A stretch of DNA of 64,000 nt from NCBI GenBank assembly GCA_019054805.1, contig JAHQIY010000005.1, forward strand, positions 1 to 64,000, written 5' to 3'. This stretch comes from Brachionus manjavacas. Taxonomy: Eukaryota; Rotifera; Eurotatoria; Ploima; Brachionidae. Below the pieces are notes generated by a model that made no database searches, was not told where the DNA came from, and worked only from the letters and a program-made list of their open reading frames with translations. Shown piece after piece: positions 15,001 through 27,900 of this stretch. Every line of letters begins with the position of its first letter. Position 1 is the first letter of the stretch. The translations under genes were made by a program, and so were the position numbers.

Positions 15001-15861
15001 GCATTTACTTGCAAACTAAGTGACTGGTAATTACTTGCAAGTTTCGCAAGTGCATAACTTTTCGTATCTTTGACCTTTTATTGATCTGTAAAAGCCAAAG
15101 GCAAGAAAATCTCAAGATCTATCTAGTGGTATCTTCGGTTTTTAATAATTCGAAAAATTCATTGCAAAAAACCTATCTGAAAAACGTCAAAAAATGGGTT
15201 TTTTGCCCATTTTCGAAGTCGCCTAAAATCTTGCCCTTTAAACTTTTTTGACTCCTGTAAATTGTATCATGTAGAACTTCTTGAGCTCTTGAATTCGAGC
15301 TATTAATCATTATCGTAGCTAAAAAATTGACCATTCTGCACTTACTTGCAAACTAAGTGATTGGTAATTACTTGCAAGTTTCGCAAGTGCATAACTTTTC
15401 GTATCTTTGACCTTTTGTTGATCTGTAAAAGCCAAAGGCAAGAAAATTTCAAGATCTATCTAGTGGTATCTTCGGTTTTGCATAATTCGAAAATTCATTG
15501 CAAAAAACCTATCTGAAAAACGTCAAAAAATGGGTTTTTTGCTCATTTTCGAAGTCGCCTAAAATATTGCCCTTTAAACTTTTTTGATTCCTGTAAATTA
15601 TTTCATGTAAAACTTTTTGAGATCTTGAATTTGAGCTATTAATCATTTTCGTAGCTAAAAAATTGACCATTCTGCACATGCTTGCAAACTAAGTGACTGG
15701 TAATTACTTCCAAGTTTCGCAAGTGCATAACTTTTCGTATCTTTGACCTTTTTTTGATCTGTAAAAGCCAAAGGCAAGAAAATCTCAAGATCTATCTAGT
15801 GGTATCTTCGGTTTTTCATAATTCGAAAAATTCATTGCAAAAAACCTATGTGAAAAACGTC
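1..15861 (+). repeat. Satellite array, left block, forward orientation (~337-bp monomer)
   Basis: Head-to-tail tandem copies of an AT-rich monomer run from the left edge without interruption, so the array continues outside the window. Landmarks such as the stretch around the GATCTATCTAGTGGTATC motif recur every 335-338 bp, giving about 47 copies by division. Two linked-variant subtypes are interspersed: one reads CCCTTTAAAC then GACTCCTGTAAATT, the other CTTTTTAAAC then GATTCCTGCAAATT. Indels are frequent, for example a shortened copy near 10,131-10,200 and irregular copies at 12,730-12,990. Copies at the far left (about 340-600) are the most diverged. No ATG-initiated conserved reading frame runs through the monomer. 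The array has the features of a satellite DNA; centromeric or other function cannot be judged from sequence. Confidence 0.98.
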
Positions 15862-15905
15862 CTAGGCGACTTCGAAAATGAGCAAAAAACCCATTTTTTG
15901 ACGTT
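15820..15905. other. Inversion junction inside the satellite array
   Basis: The forward monomer is followed to its GAAAAACGTC motif at 15,852-15,861. The next bases, CTAGGCGACTTCG, already belong to the reverse-complement monomer, so the two blocks meet tail to tail. Arms of the same sequence (AAAAACGTC and GACGTTTTT) lie either side of a 37-base spacer, and one C at 15,862 fits neither copy. The copies left and right of the junction do not mirror each other's private variants, so this is not a simple fold-back duplicate. Confidence 0.93.
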
Positions 15906-18900
15906 TTTCAGATAGGTTTTTTGCAATGAATTTTTCGAATTATGAAAAACCGAAGATACCACTAGATAGATCTTGAGATTTTCTTGCCTTTGGCTTTTAC
16001 AGATCAAAAAAAGGTCAAAGATACGAAAAGTTATGCACTTGCGAAACTTGCAAGTAATTACCAGTCACTTAGTTTGCAAGTAAGTGCAGAATGGTCAATT
16101 TTTTAGCTACGATAATGATTAATAGCTCAAATTCAAGAGCTCAAGAAGTTCTACATGATACAATTTACAGGAGTCAAAAAAGTTTAAAGGGCAAGATTTT
16201 AGGCGACTTCGAAAATGAGCAAAAAACCCATTTTTTGACGTTTTTCAGATAGGTTTTTTGCAATGAATTTTTCGAATTATGAAAAACCGAAGATACCACT
16301 AGATAGATCTTGAGATTTTCTTGCCTTTGGCTTTTACAGATCAAAAAAGGTCAAAGATACGAAAAGTTATGCACTTGCGAAACTTGCAAGTAATTACCAG
16401 TCACTTAGTTTGCAAGTAAGTGCAGAATGGTCAATTTTTTAGCTACGATAATGATTAATAGCTCGAATTCAAGAGCTCAAGAAGTTCTACATGATACAAT
16501 TTACAGGAGTCAAAAAAGTTTAAAGGGCAAGATTTTAGGCGACTTCGAAAATGAGCAAAAAACCCATTTTTTGACGTTTTTCAGATAGGTTTTTTGCAAT
16601 GAATTTTTCGAATTATGAAAAACCGAAGATACCACTAGATAGATCTTGAGATTTTCTTGCCTTTGGCTTTTACAGATCAAAAAAGGTCAAAGATACGAAA
16701 AGTTATGCACTTGCGAAACTTGCAAGTAATTACCAGTCACTTAGTTTGCAAGTAAGTGCAGAATGGTCAATTTTTTAGCTACGATAATGATTAATAGCTC
16801 GAATTCAAGAGCTCAAGAAGTTCTACATGATACAATTTACAGGAGTCAAAAAAGTTTAAAGGGCAAGATTTTAGGCGACTTCGAAAATGAGCAAAAAACC
16901 CATTTTTTGACGTTTTTCAGATAGGTTTTTTGCAATGAATTTTTCGAATTATGAAAAACCGAAGATACCACTAGATAGATCTTGAGATTTTCTTGCCTTT
17001 GGCTTTTACAGATCAAAAAAAGGTCAAAGATACGAAAAGTTATGCACTTGCGAAACTTGCAAGTAATTACCAGTCAGATACGAAAAGTTATGCACTTGCG
17101 AAACTTGCAAGTAATTACCAATCACTTAGTTTGCAAGTAAGTGCAGAATGGTCAATTTTTTAGCTACGATAATGATTAATAGCTCAAATTCAAGAGCTCA
17201 AGAAGTTCTACATGATACAATTTACAGGAGTCAAAAAAGTTTAAAGGGAAAAATTTTAGGCGACTTCGAAAATGAGCAAAAAACCCATTTTTTGACGTTT
17301 TTCAGATAGGTTTTTTGCAATGAATTTTTCGAATTATGAAAAACCGAAGATACCACTAGATAGATCTTGAGATTTTCTTGCCTTTGGCTTTTACAGATCA
17401 AAAAAAGGTCAAAGATACGAAAAGTTATGCACTTGCGAAACTTGCAAGTAATTACCAGTCACTTAGTTTGCAAGTAAGTGCAGAATGGTCAATTTTTTAG
17501 CTACGATAATGATTAATAGCTCAAATTCAAGAGCTTAAGAAGTTCTACATGATACAATTTACAGGAGCCAAAAAAGTTAACAGGACAAGATTTTAGGCGA
17601 CTTCGAAAATGAGCAAAAAACCCATTTTTTGACGTTTTTCAGATAGGTTTTTTGCAATGAATTTTTCGAATTATGAAAAACCGAAGATACCACTAGATAG
17701 ATCTTGAGATTTTCTTGCCTTTGGCTTTTACAGATCAAAAAAGGTCAAAGATACGAAAAGTTATGCACTTGCGAAACTTGCAAGTAATTACCAGTCACTT
17801 AGTTTGCAAGTAAGTGCAGAATGGTCAATTTTTTAGCTACGATAATGATTAATAGCTCGAATTCAAGAGCTCAAGAAGTTCTACATGATACAATTTACAG
17901 GAGTCAAAAAAGTTTAAAGGGCAAGATTTTAGGCGACTTCGAAAATGAGCAAAAAACCCATTTTTTGACGTTTTTCAGATAGGTTTTTTGCAATGAATTT
18001 TTCGAATTATGAAAAACCGAAGATACCACTAGATAGATCTTGAGATTTTCTTGCCTTTGGCTTTTACAGATCAAAAAAAGGTCAAAGATACGAAAAGTTA
18101 TGCACTTGCGAAACTTGCAAGTAATTACCAGTCACTTAGTTTGCAAGTAAGTGCAGAATGGTCAATTTTTTAGCTACGATAATGATTAATAGCTCAAATT
18201 CAAGAGCTCAAGAAGTTCTACATGATACAATTTACAGGAGTCAAAAAAATTAAAAGGACAAGATTTTAGGCGACTTCGAAAATGAGCAAAAAACCCATTT
18301 TTTGACGTTTTTCAGATAGGTTTTTTGCAATGAATTTTTCGAATAATGAAAAACCGAATATATCACTAGATAGATCTTGAGATTTTCTTGCCTTTGGCTT
18401 TTACAGATCAAAAAAAGGTCAAAGATACGAAAAGTTATGCACTTGCGAAACTTGCAAGTAATTACCAGTCACTTAGTTTGCAAGTAAGTGCAGAATGGTC
18501 AATTTTTTAGCTACGATAATGATTAATAGCTCAAATTCAAGAGCTCAAAAAGTTCTACATGATACAATTTACAGGAGTCAAAAAAGTTTAAAGGGCAAGA
18601 TTTTAGGCGACTTCGAAAATGAGCAAAAAACCCATTTTTTGACGTTTTTCAGATAGGTTTTTTGCAATGAATTTTTCGAATTATGAAAAACCGAAGATAC
18701 CACTAGATAGATCTTGAGATTTTCTTGCCTTTGGCTTTTACAGATCAAAAAAAGGTCAAAGATACGAAAAGTTATGCACTTGCGAAACTTGCAAGTAATT
18801 ACCAGTCACTTAGTTTGCAAGTAAGTGCAGAATGGTCAATTTTTTAGCTACGATAATGATTAATAGCTCGAATCCAAGAGCTCAAGAAGTTCTACATGAT

Positions 18901-21900
18901 ACAATTTACAGGATTCAAAAAATTTTAAGGACAAGATTATAGGCGACTTCGAAAATGAGCAAAAAACCCATTTTTTGACGTTTTTCAGATAGGTTTTTTG
19001 CAATGAATTTTTCGAATTATGAAAAACCGAAGATACCACTAGATAGATCTTGAGATTTTCTTGCCTTTGGCTTTTACAGATCAAAAAAAGGTCAAAGATA
19101 CGAAAAGTTATGCACTTGCGAAACTTGCAAGTAATTACCAGTCACTTAGTTTGCAAGTAAGTGCAGAATGGTCAATTTTTTAGCTACGATAATGATTAAT
19201 AGCTCGAATTCAAGAGCTCAAGAAGTTCTACATGATACAATTTACAGGAGTCAAAAAAGTTTAAAGGGCAAGATTTTAGGCGACTTCGAAAATGAGCAAA
19301 AAACCCATTTTTTGACGTTTTTCAGATAGGTTTTTTGCAATGAATTTTTCGAATTATGAAAAACTGAAGATACCACTAGATAGATCTTGAGATTTTCTTG
19401 CCTTTGGCTTTTACAGATCAAAAAAAGGTCAAAGATACGAAAAGTTATGCACTTGCGAAACTTGCAAGTAATTACCAGTCACTTAGTTTGCAAGTAAGTG
19501 CAGAATGGTCAATTTTTTAGCTACGATAATGATTAATAGCTCAAATTCAAGAGCTCAAAAAGTTCTACATGATACAATTTACAGGAGTCAAAAAAGTTTA
19601 AAGGGACAAGATTTTGGGCGACTTCGAAAATGAGCAAAAAACCCATTTTTTGACGTTTTTCAGATAGGTTTTTTGCAATGAATTTTTCGAATTATGAAAA
19701 ACCGAAGATACCACTAGATAGATCTTGAGATTTTCTTGCCTTTGGCTTTTACAGATCAAAAAAAGGTCAAAGATACGAAAAGTTATGCACTTGCGAAACT
19801 TGCAAGTAATTACCAGTCACTTAGTTTGCAAGTAAGTGCAGAATGGTCAATTTTTTAGCTACGATAATGATTAATAGCTCAAATTCAAGAGCTCAAAAAG
19901 TTCTACATGATACAATTTACAGGAGTCAAAAAAGTTTAAAAGGACAAGATTTTAGGCGACTTCGAAAATGAGCAAAAAACCCATTTTTTGACGTTTTTCA
20001 GATAGGTTTTTTGCAATGAATTTTTCGAATTATGAAAAACCGAAGATACCACTAGATAGATCTTGAGATTTTCTTGCCTTTGGCTTTTACAGATCAAGAA
20101 AAGGTCAAAGATACGAAAAGTTATGCACTTGCAAAACTTGCAAGTAATTACCAGTCACTTAGTTTGCAAGTAAGTGCAGAATGGTCAATTTTTTAGCTAC
20201 GATAATGATTAATAGCTCAAATTCAAGAGCTCAAGAAGTTCTACATGATACAATTTACAGGAGTCAAAAAAAATAAAGGGACAAGATTTTAGGCGACTTC
20301 GAAAATGAGCAAAAAACCCATTTTTTGACGTTTTTCAGATAGGTTTTTTGCAATGAATTTTTCGAATTATGAAAAACCGAAGATATCACTAGATAGATCC
20401 TGAGATTTTCTTGCTTTGGCTTTTACAGATCAAAAAAGGTCAAAGATACGAAAAGTTATGCACTTGCGAAACTTGCAAGTTATTACCAGTCACTTAGTTT
20501 GCAAGTAAGTGCAGAATGGTCAATTTTTTAGCTACGATAATGATTAATAGCTCGAATTCAAGAGCTCAAGAAGTTCTACATGATACAATTTACAGGAGTC
20601 AAAAAAGTTTAAAGGGCAAGATTTTAGGCGACTTCGAAAATGAGCAAAAAACCCATTTTTTGACGTTTTTCAGATAGGTTTTTTGCAATGAATTTTTCGA
20701 ATTATGAAAAACCGAAGATACCACTAGATAGATCTTGAGATTTTCTTGCCTTTGGCTTTTACAGATCAAAAAAAGGTCAAAGATACGAAAAGTTATGCAC
20801 TTGCGAAACTTGCAAGTAATTACCAGTCACTTAGTTTGCAAGTAAGTGCAGAATGGTCAATTTTTTAGCTACGATAATGATTAATAGCTCAAATTCAAGA
20901 GCTCAAAAAGTTCTACATGATACAATTTACAGGAGTCAAAAAAGTTTAAAAGGACAAGATTTTAGGCGACTTCGAAAATGAGCAAAAAACCCATTTTTTG
21001 ACGTTTTTCAGATAGGTTTTTTGCAATGAATTTTTCGAATTATGAAAAACCGAAGATACCACTAGATAGATCTTGAGATTTTCTTGCCTTTGGCTTTTAC
21101 AGATCAAAAATGGTCAAAGATACGAAAAGTTATGCACTTGCGAAACTTGCAAGTAATTACCAGTCACTTAGTTTGCAAGTAAGTGCAGAATGGTCAATTT
21201 TTTAGCTACGATAATGATTAATAGCTCAAATTCAAGAGCTCAAAAAGTTCTACATGATACAATTTACAGGAGTCAAAAAAGTTTAAAAGGACAAGATTTT
21301 AGGCGACTTCGAAAATGAGCAAAAAACCCATTTTTTGACGTTTTTCAGATAGGTTTTTTGCAATGAATTTTTCGAATTATGAAAAACCGAAGATACCACT
21401 AGATAGATCTTGAGATTTTCTTGCCTTTGGCTTTTACAGATCAAAAAAAGGTCAAAGATACGAAAAGTTATGCACTTGCGAAACTTGCAAGTAATTACCA
21501 GTCACTTAGTTTGCAAGTAAGTGCAGAATGGTCAATTTTTTAGCTACGATAATGATTAATAGCTCAAATTCAAGAGCTCAAAAAGTTCTACATGATACAA
21601 TTTACAGGAGTCAAAAAAGTTTAAAGGGCAAGATTTTAGGCGACTTCGAAAATGAGCAAAAAACCCATTTTTTGACGTTTTTCAGATAGGTTTTTTGCAA
21701 TGAATTTTTCGAATTATGAAAAACCGAAGATACCACTAGATAGATCTTGAGATTTTCTTGCCTTTGGCTTTTACAGATCAAAAAAGGTCAAAGATACGAA
21801 AAGTTATGCACTTGCGAAACTTGCAAGTAATTACCAGTCACTTAGTTTGCAAGTAAGTGCAGAATGGTCAATTTTTTAGCTACGATAATGATTAATAGCT

Positions 21901-24900
21901 CAAATTCAAGAGCTCAAAAAGTTCTACATGATACAATTTACAGGAGTCAAAAAAGTTTAAAGGGCAAGATTTTAGGCGACTTCGAAAATGAGCAAAAAAC
22001 CCATTTTTTGACGTTTTTCAGATAGGTTTTTTGCAATGAATTTTTCGAATTATGAAAAACCGAAGATACCACTAGATAGATCTTGAGATTTTCTTGCCTT
22101 TGGCTTTTACAGATCAAAAAAGGTCAAAGATACGAGAAGCTATGCACTTGCGAAACTTGCAAGTAATTACCAGTCACTTAGTTTGCAAGTAAGTGCAGAA
22201 TGGTCAATTTTTTAGCTACGATAATGATTAATAGCTCGAATTCAAGAGCTCAAGAAGTTCTACATGATACAATTTACAGGAGTCAAAAAAGTTTAAAGGG
22301 CAAGATTTTAGGCGACTTCGAAAATGAGCAAAAAACCCATTTTTTGACGTTTTTCAGATAGGTTTTTTGCAATGAATTTTTCGAATTATGAAAAACCGAA
22401 GATACCACTAGATAGATCTTGAGATTTTCTTGCCTTTGGCTTTTACAGATCAAAAAAAGGTCAAAGATACGAAAAGTTATGCACTTGCGAAACTTGCAAG
22501 TAATTACCAGTCACTTAGTTTGCAAGTAAGTGCAGAATGGTCAATTTTTTAGCTACGATAATGATTAATAGCTCAAATTGAAGAGCTCAAGAAGTTCTAC
22601 ATGATACAATTTACAGGATTCAAAAAAGTTTAAAGGGCAAGATTTTAGGCGACTTCGAAAATGAGCAAAAAACCCATTTTTTGACGTTTTTCAGATAGGT
22701 TTTTTGCAATGAATTTTTCGAATTATGAAAAACCGAAGATACCACTAGATAGATCTTGAGATTTTCTTGCCTTTGGCTTTTACAGATCAAAAAAGGTCAA
22801 AGATACGAAAAGTTATGCACTTGCGAAACTTGCAAGTAATTACCAGTCACTTAGTTTGCAAGTAAGTGCAGAATGGTCAATTTTTTAGCTACGATAATGA
22901 TTAATAGCTCGAATTCAAGAGCTCAAGAAGTTCTACATGATACAATTTACAGGAGTCAAAAAAGTTTAAAGGGCAAGATTTTAGGCGACTTCGAAAATGA
23001 GCAAAAAACCCATTTTTTGACGTTTTTCAGATAGGTTTTTTGCAATGAATTTTTCGAATTATGAAAAACCGAAGATACCACTAGATAGATCTTGAGATTT
23101 TCTTGCCTTTGGCTTTTACAGATCAAAAAAGGTCAAAGATACGAAAAGTTATGCACTTGCGAAACTTGCAAGTAATTACCAGTCACTTAGTTTGCAAGTA
23201 AGTGCAGAATGGTCAATTTTTTAGCTACGATAATGATTAATAGCTCGAATTCAAGAGCTCAAGAAGTTCTACATGATACAATTTACAGGAGTCAAAAAAG
23301 TTTAAAGGGCAAGATTTTAGGCGACTTCGAAAATGAGCAAAAAACCCATTTTTTGACGTTTTTCAGATAGGTTTTTTGCAATGAATTTTTCGAATTATGA
23401 AAAACCGAAGATACCACTAGATAGATCTTGAGATTTTCTTGCCTTTGGCTTTTACAGATCAAAAAAAGGTCAAAGATACGAAAAGTTATGCACTTGCGAA
23501 ACTTGCAAGTAATTACCAGTCACTTAGTTTGCAAGTAAGTGCAGAATGGTCAATTTTTTAGCTACGATAATGATTAATAGCTCAAATTCAAGAGCTCAAA
23601 AAGTTCTACATGATACAATTTACAGGAGTCAAAAAAGTTTAAAGGACAAGATTTTAGGCGACTTCGAAAATGAGCAAAAAACCCATTTTTTGACGTTTTT
23701 CAGATAGGTTTTTTGCAATGAATTTTTCGAATTATGAAAAACCGAAGATACCATTAGATAGATCTTGAGATTTTCTTGCCTTTGGCTTTTACAGATCAAT
23801 AAAGGTCAAAGATACGAAAAGTTATGCTCTTGAGAAACTTGCAAGTAATTACCAGTCACTTAGTTTGCAAGTAAGTGCAGAATGGTCAATTTTTTAGCTA
23901 CGATAATGATTAATAGCTCGAATTCAAGAGCTCAAGAAGTTCTACATGATACAATTTACAGGAGTCAAAAAAGTTTAAAGGGCAAGATTTTAGGCGACTT
24001 CGAAAATGAGCAAAAAACCCATTTTTTGACGTTTTTCAGATAGGTTTTTTGCAATGAATTTTTCGAATTATGAAAAACCGAAGATACCACTAGATAGATC
24101 TTGAGATTTTCTTGCCTTTGGCTTTTACAGATCAAAAAAAGGTCAAAGATACGAAAAGTTATGCACTTGCGAAACTTGCAAGTAATTACCAGTCACTTAG
24201 TTTGCAAGTAAGTGCAGAATGGTCAATTTTTTAGCTACGATAATGATTAATAGCTCGAATTCAAGAGCTCAAGAAGTTCTACATGATACAATTTACAGGA
24301 GTCAAAAAAGTTTAAAGGGCAAGATTTTAGGCGACTTCGAAAATGAGCAAAAAACCCATTTTTTGACGTTTTTCAGATAGGTTTTTTGCAATGAATTTTT
24401 CGAATTATGAAAAACCGAAGATACCACTAGATAGATCTTGAGATTTTCTTGCCTTTGGCTTTTACAGATCAAAAAAAGGTCAAAGATACGAAAAGTTATG
24501 CACTTGCGAAACTTGCAAGTAATTACCAGTCACTTAGTTTGCAAGTAAGTGCAGAATGGTCAATTTTTTAGCTACGATAATGATTAATAGCTCAAATTCA
24601 AGAGCTCAAAAAGTTCTACATGATACAATTTACAGGAGTCAAAAAAGTTTAAAGGGCAAGATTTTAGGCGACTTCGAAAATGAGCAAAAAACCCATTTTT
24701 TGACGTTTTTCAGATAGGTTTTTTGCAATGAATTTTTCGAATTATGAAAAACCGAAGATACCACTAGATAGATCTTGAGATTTTCTTGCCTTTGGCTTTT
24801 ACAGATCAAAAAAGGTCAAAGATACGAAAAGTTATGCACTTGCGAAACTTGCAAGTAATTACCAGTCACTTAGTTTGCAAGTAAGTGCAGAATGGTCAAT

Positions 24901-27900
24901 TTTTTAGCTACGATAATGATTAATAGCTCAAATTCAAGAGCTCAAGAAGTTCTACATGATACAATTTACAGGAGTCAAAAAAGTTTAAAAGCAAGATTTT
25001 AGGCGACTTCGAAAATGAGCAAAAAACCCATTTTTTGACGTTTTTCAGATAGGTTTTTTGCAATGAATTTTTCGAATTATGAAAAACCGAAGATACCACT
25101 AGATAGATCTTGAGATTTTCTTGCCTTTGGCTTTTACAGATCAAAAAAGGTCAAAGATACGAAAAGTTATGCACTTGCGAAACTTGCAAGTAATTACCAG
25201 TCACTTAGTTTGCAAGTAAGTGCAGAATGGTCAATTTTTTAGCTACGATAATGATTAATAGCTCGAATTCAAGAGCTCAAGAAGTTCTACATGATACAAT
25301 TTACAGGAGTCAAAAAAGTTTAAAGGGCAAGATTTTAGGCGACTTCGAAAATGAGCAAAAAACCCATTTTTTGACGTTTTTCAGATAGGTTTTTTGCAAT
25401 GAATTTTTCGAATTATGAAAAACCGAAGATACCACTAGATAGATCTTGAGATTTTCTTGCCTTTGGCTTTTACAGATCAAAAAAAGGTCAAAGATACGAA
25501 AAGTTATGCACTTGCGAAACTTGCAAGTAATTACCAGTCACTTAGTTTGCAAGTAAGTGCAGAATGGTCAATTTTTTAGCTACGATAATGATTAATAGCT
25601 CGAATTCAAGAGCTCAAGAAGTTCTACATGATACAATTTACAGGAGTCAAAAAAGTTTAAAGGGCAAGATTTTAGGCGACTTCGAAAATGAGCAAAAAAC
25701 CCATTTTTTGACGTTTTTCAGATAGGTTTTTTGCAATGAATTTTTCGAATTATGAAAAACCGAAGATACCACTAGATAGATCTTGAGATTTTCTTGCCTT
25801 TGGCTTTTACAGATCAAAAAAAGGTCAAAGATACGAAAAGTTATGCACTTGCGAAACTTGCAAGTAATTACCAATCACTTAGTTTGCAAGTAAGTGCAGA
25901 ATGGTCAATTTTTTAGCTACGATAATGATTAATAGCTCAAATTCAAGAGCTCAAGAAGTTCTACATGATACAATTTACAGGAGTCAAAAAAGTTTAAAAT
26001 GCAAGATTTTAGGCGACTTCGAAAATGAGCAAAAAACCCATTTTTTGACGTTTTTCAGATAGGTTTTTTGCAATGAATTTTTCGAATTATGAAAAACCGA
26101 AGATACCACTAGATAGATCTTGAGATTTTCTTGCCTTTGGCTTTTACAGATCAAAAAAGGTCAAAGATACGAAAAGTTATGCACTTGCGAAACTTGCAAG
26201 TAATTACCAGTCACTTAGTTTGCAAGTAAGTGCAGAATGGTCAATTTTTTAGCTACGATAATGATTAATAGCTCAAATTCAAGAGCTCAAAAAGTTCTAC
26301 ATGATACAATTTACAGGAGTCAAAAAAGTTTAAAGGGCAAGATTTTAGGCGACTTCGAAAATGAGCAAAAAACCCATTTTTTGACGTTTTTCAGATAGGT
26401 TTTTTGCAATGAATTTTTCGAATTATGAAAAACCGAAGATACCACTAGATAGATCTTGAGATTTTCTTGCCTTTGGCTTTTACAGATCAAAAAAAGGTCA
26501 AAGATACGAAAAGTTATGCACTTGCGAAACTTGCAAGTAATTACCAGTCACTTAGTTTGCAAGTAAGTGCAGAATGGTCAATTTTTTAGCTACGATAATG
26601 ATTAATAGCTCAAATTCAAGAGCTCAAAAAGTTCTACATGATACAATTTACAGGAGTCAAAAAAGTTTAAAGGGCAAGATTTTAGGCGACTTCGAAAATG
26701 AGCAAAAAACCCATTTTTTGACGTTTTTCAGATAGGTTTTTTGCAATGAATTTTTCGAATTATGAAAAACCGAAGATACCACTAGATAGATCTTGAGATT
26801 TTCTTGCCTTTGGCTTTTACAGATCAAAAAAAGGTCAAAGATACGAAAAGTTATGCACTTGCGAAACTTGCAAGTAATTACCAGTCACTTAGTTTGCAAG
26901 TAAGTGCAGAATGGTCAATTTTTTAGCTACGATAATGATTAATAGCTCAAATTCAAGAGCTCAAGAAGTTCTACATGATACAATTTACAGGAGTCAAAAA
27001 AGTTTAAAGGGACAAGATTTTAGGCGACTTCGAAAATGAGCAAAAAACCCATTTTTTGACGTTTTTCAGATAGGTTTTTTGCAATGAATTTTTCGAATTA
27101 TGAAAAACCGAAGATACCACTAGATAGATCTTGAGATTTTCTTGCCTTTGGCTTTTACAGATCAAAAAAAGGTCAAAGATACGAAAAGTTATGCACTTGC
27201 GAAACTTGCAAGTAATTACCAGTCACTTAGTTTGCAAGTAAGTGCAGAATGGTCAATTTTTTAGCTACGATAATGATTAATAGCTCAAATTCAAGAGCTC
27301 AAAAAGTTCTACATGATACAATTTACAGGAGTCAAAAAAGTTTAAAGGGCAAGATTTTAGGCGACTTCGAAAATGAGCAAAAAACCCATTTTTTGACGTT
27401 TTTCAGATAGGTTTTTTGCAATGAATTTTTCGAATTATGAAAAACCGAAGATACCACTAGATAGATCTTGAGATTTTCTTGCCTTTGGCTTTTACAGATC
27501 AAAAAAAGGTCAAAGATACGAAAAGTTATGCACTTGCGAAACTTGCAAGTAATTACCAGTCACTTAGTTTGCAAGTAAGTGCAGAATGGTCAATTTTTTA
27601 GCTACGATAATGATTAATAGCTCAAATTCAAGAGCTCAAAAAGTTCTACATGATACAATTTACAGGAGTCAAAAAAGTTTAAAGGGCAAGATTTTAGGCG
27701 ACTTCGAAAATGAGCAAAAAACCCATTTTTTGACGTTTTTCAGATAGGTTTTTTGCAATGAATTTTTCGAATTATGAAAAACCGAAGATATCACTAGATA
27801 GATCTTGAGATTTTCTTGCCTTTGGCTTTTACAGATCAAAAAAGGTCAAAGATACGAAAAGTTATGCACTTGCGAAACTTGCAAGTAATTACCAGTCACT

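Noticed and set aside
15862-15862. Orientation switch as a fold-back sequencing artefact
   Set aside because: A fold-back would mirror the private variants on both sides; the copies just left and right of 15,861 carry different variants. Long-read confirmation would still be desirable.
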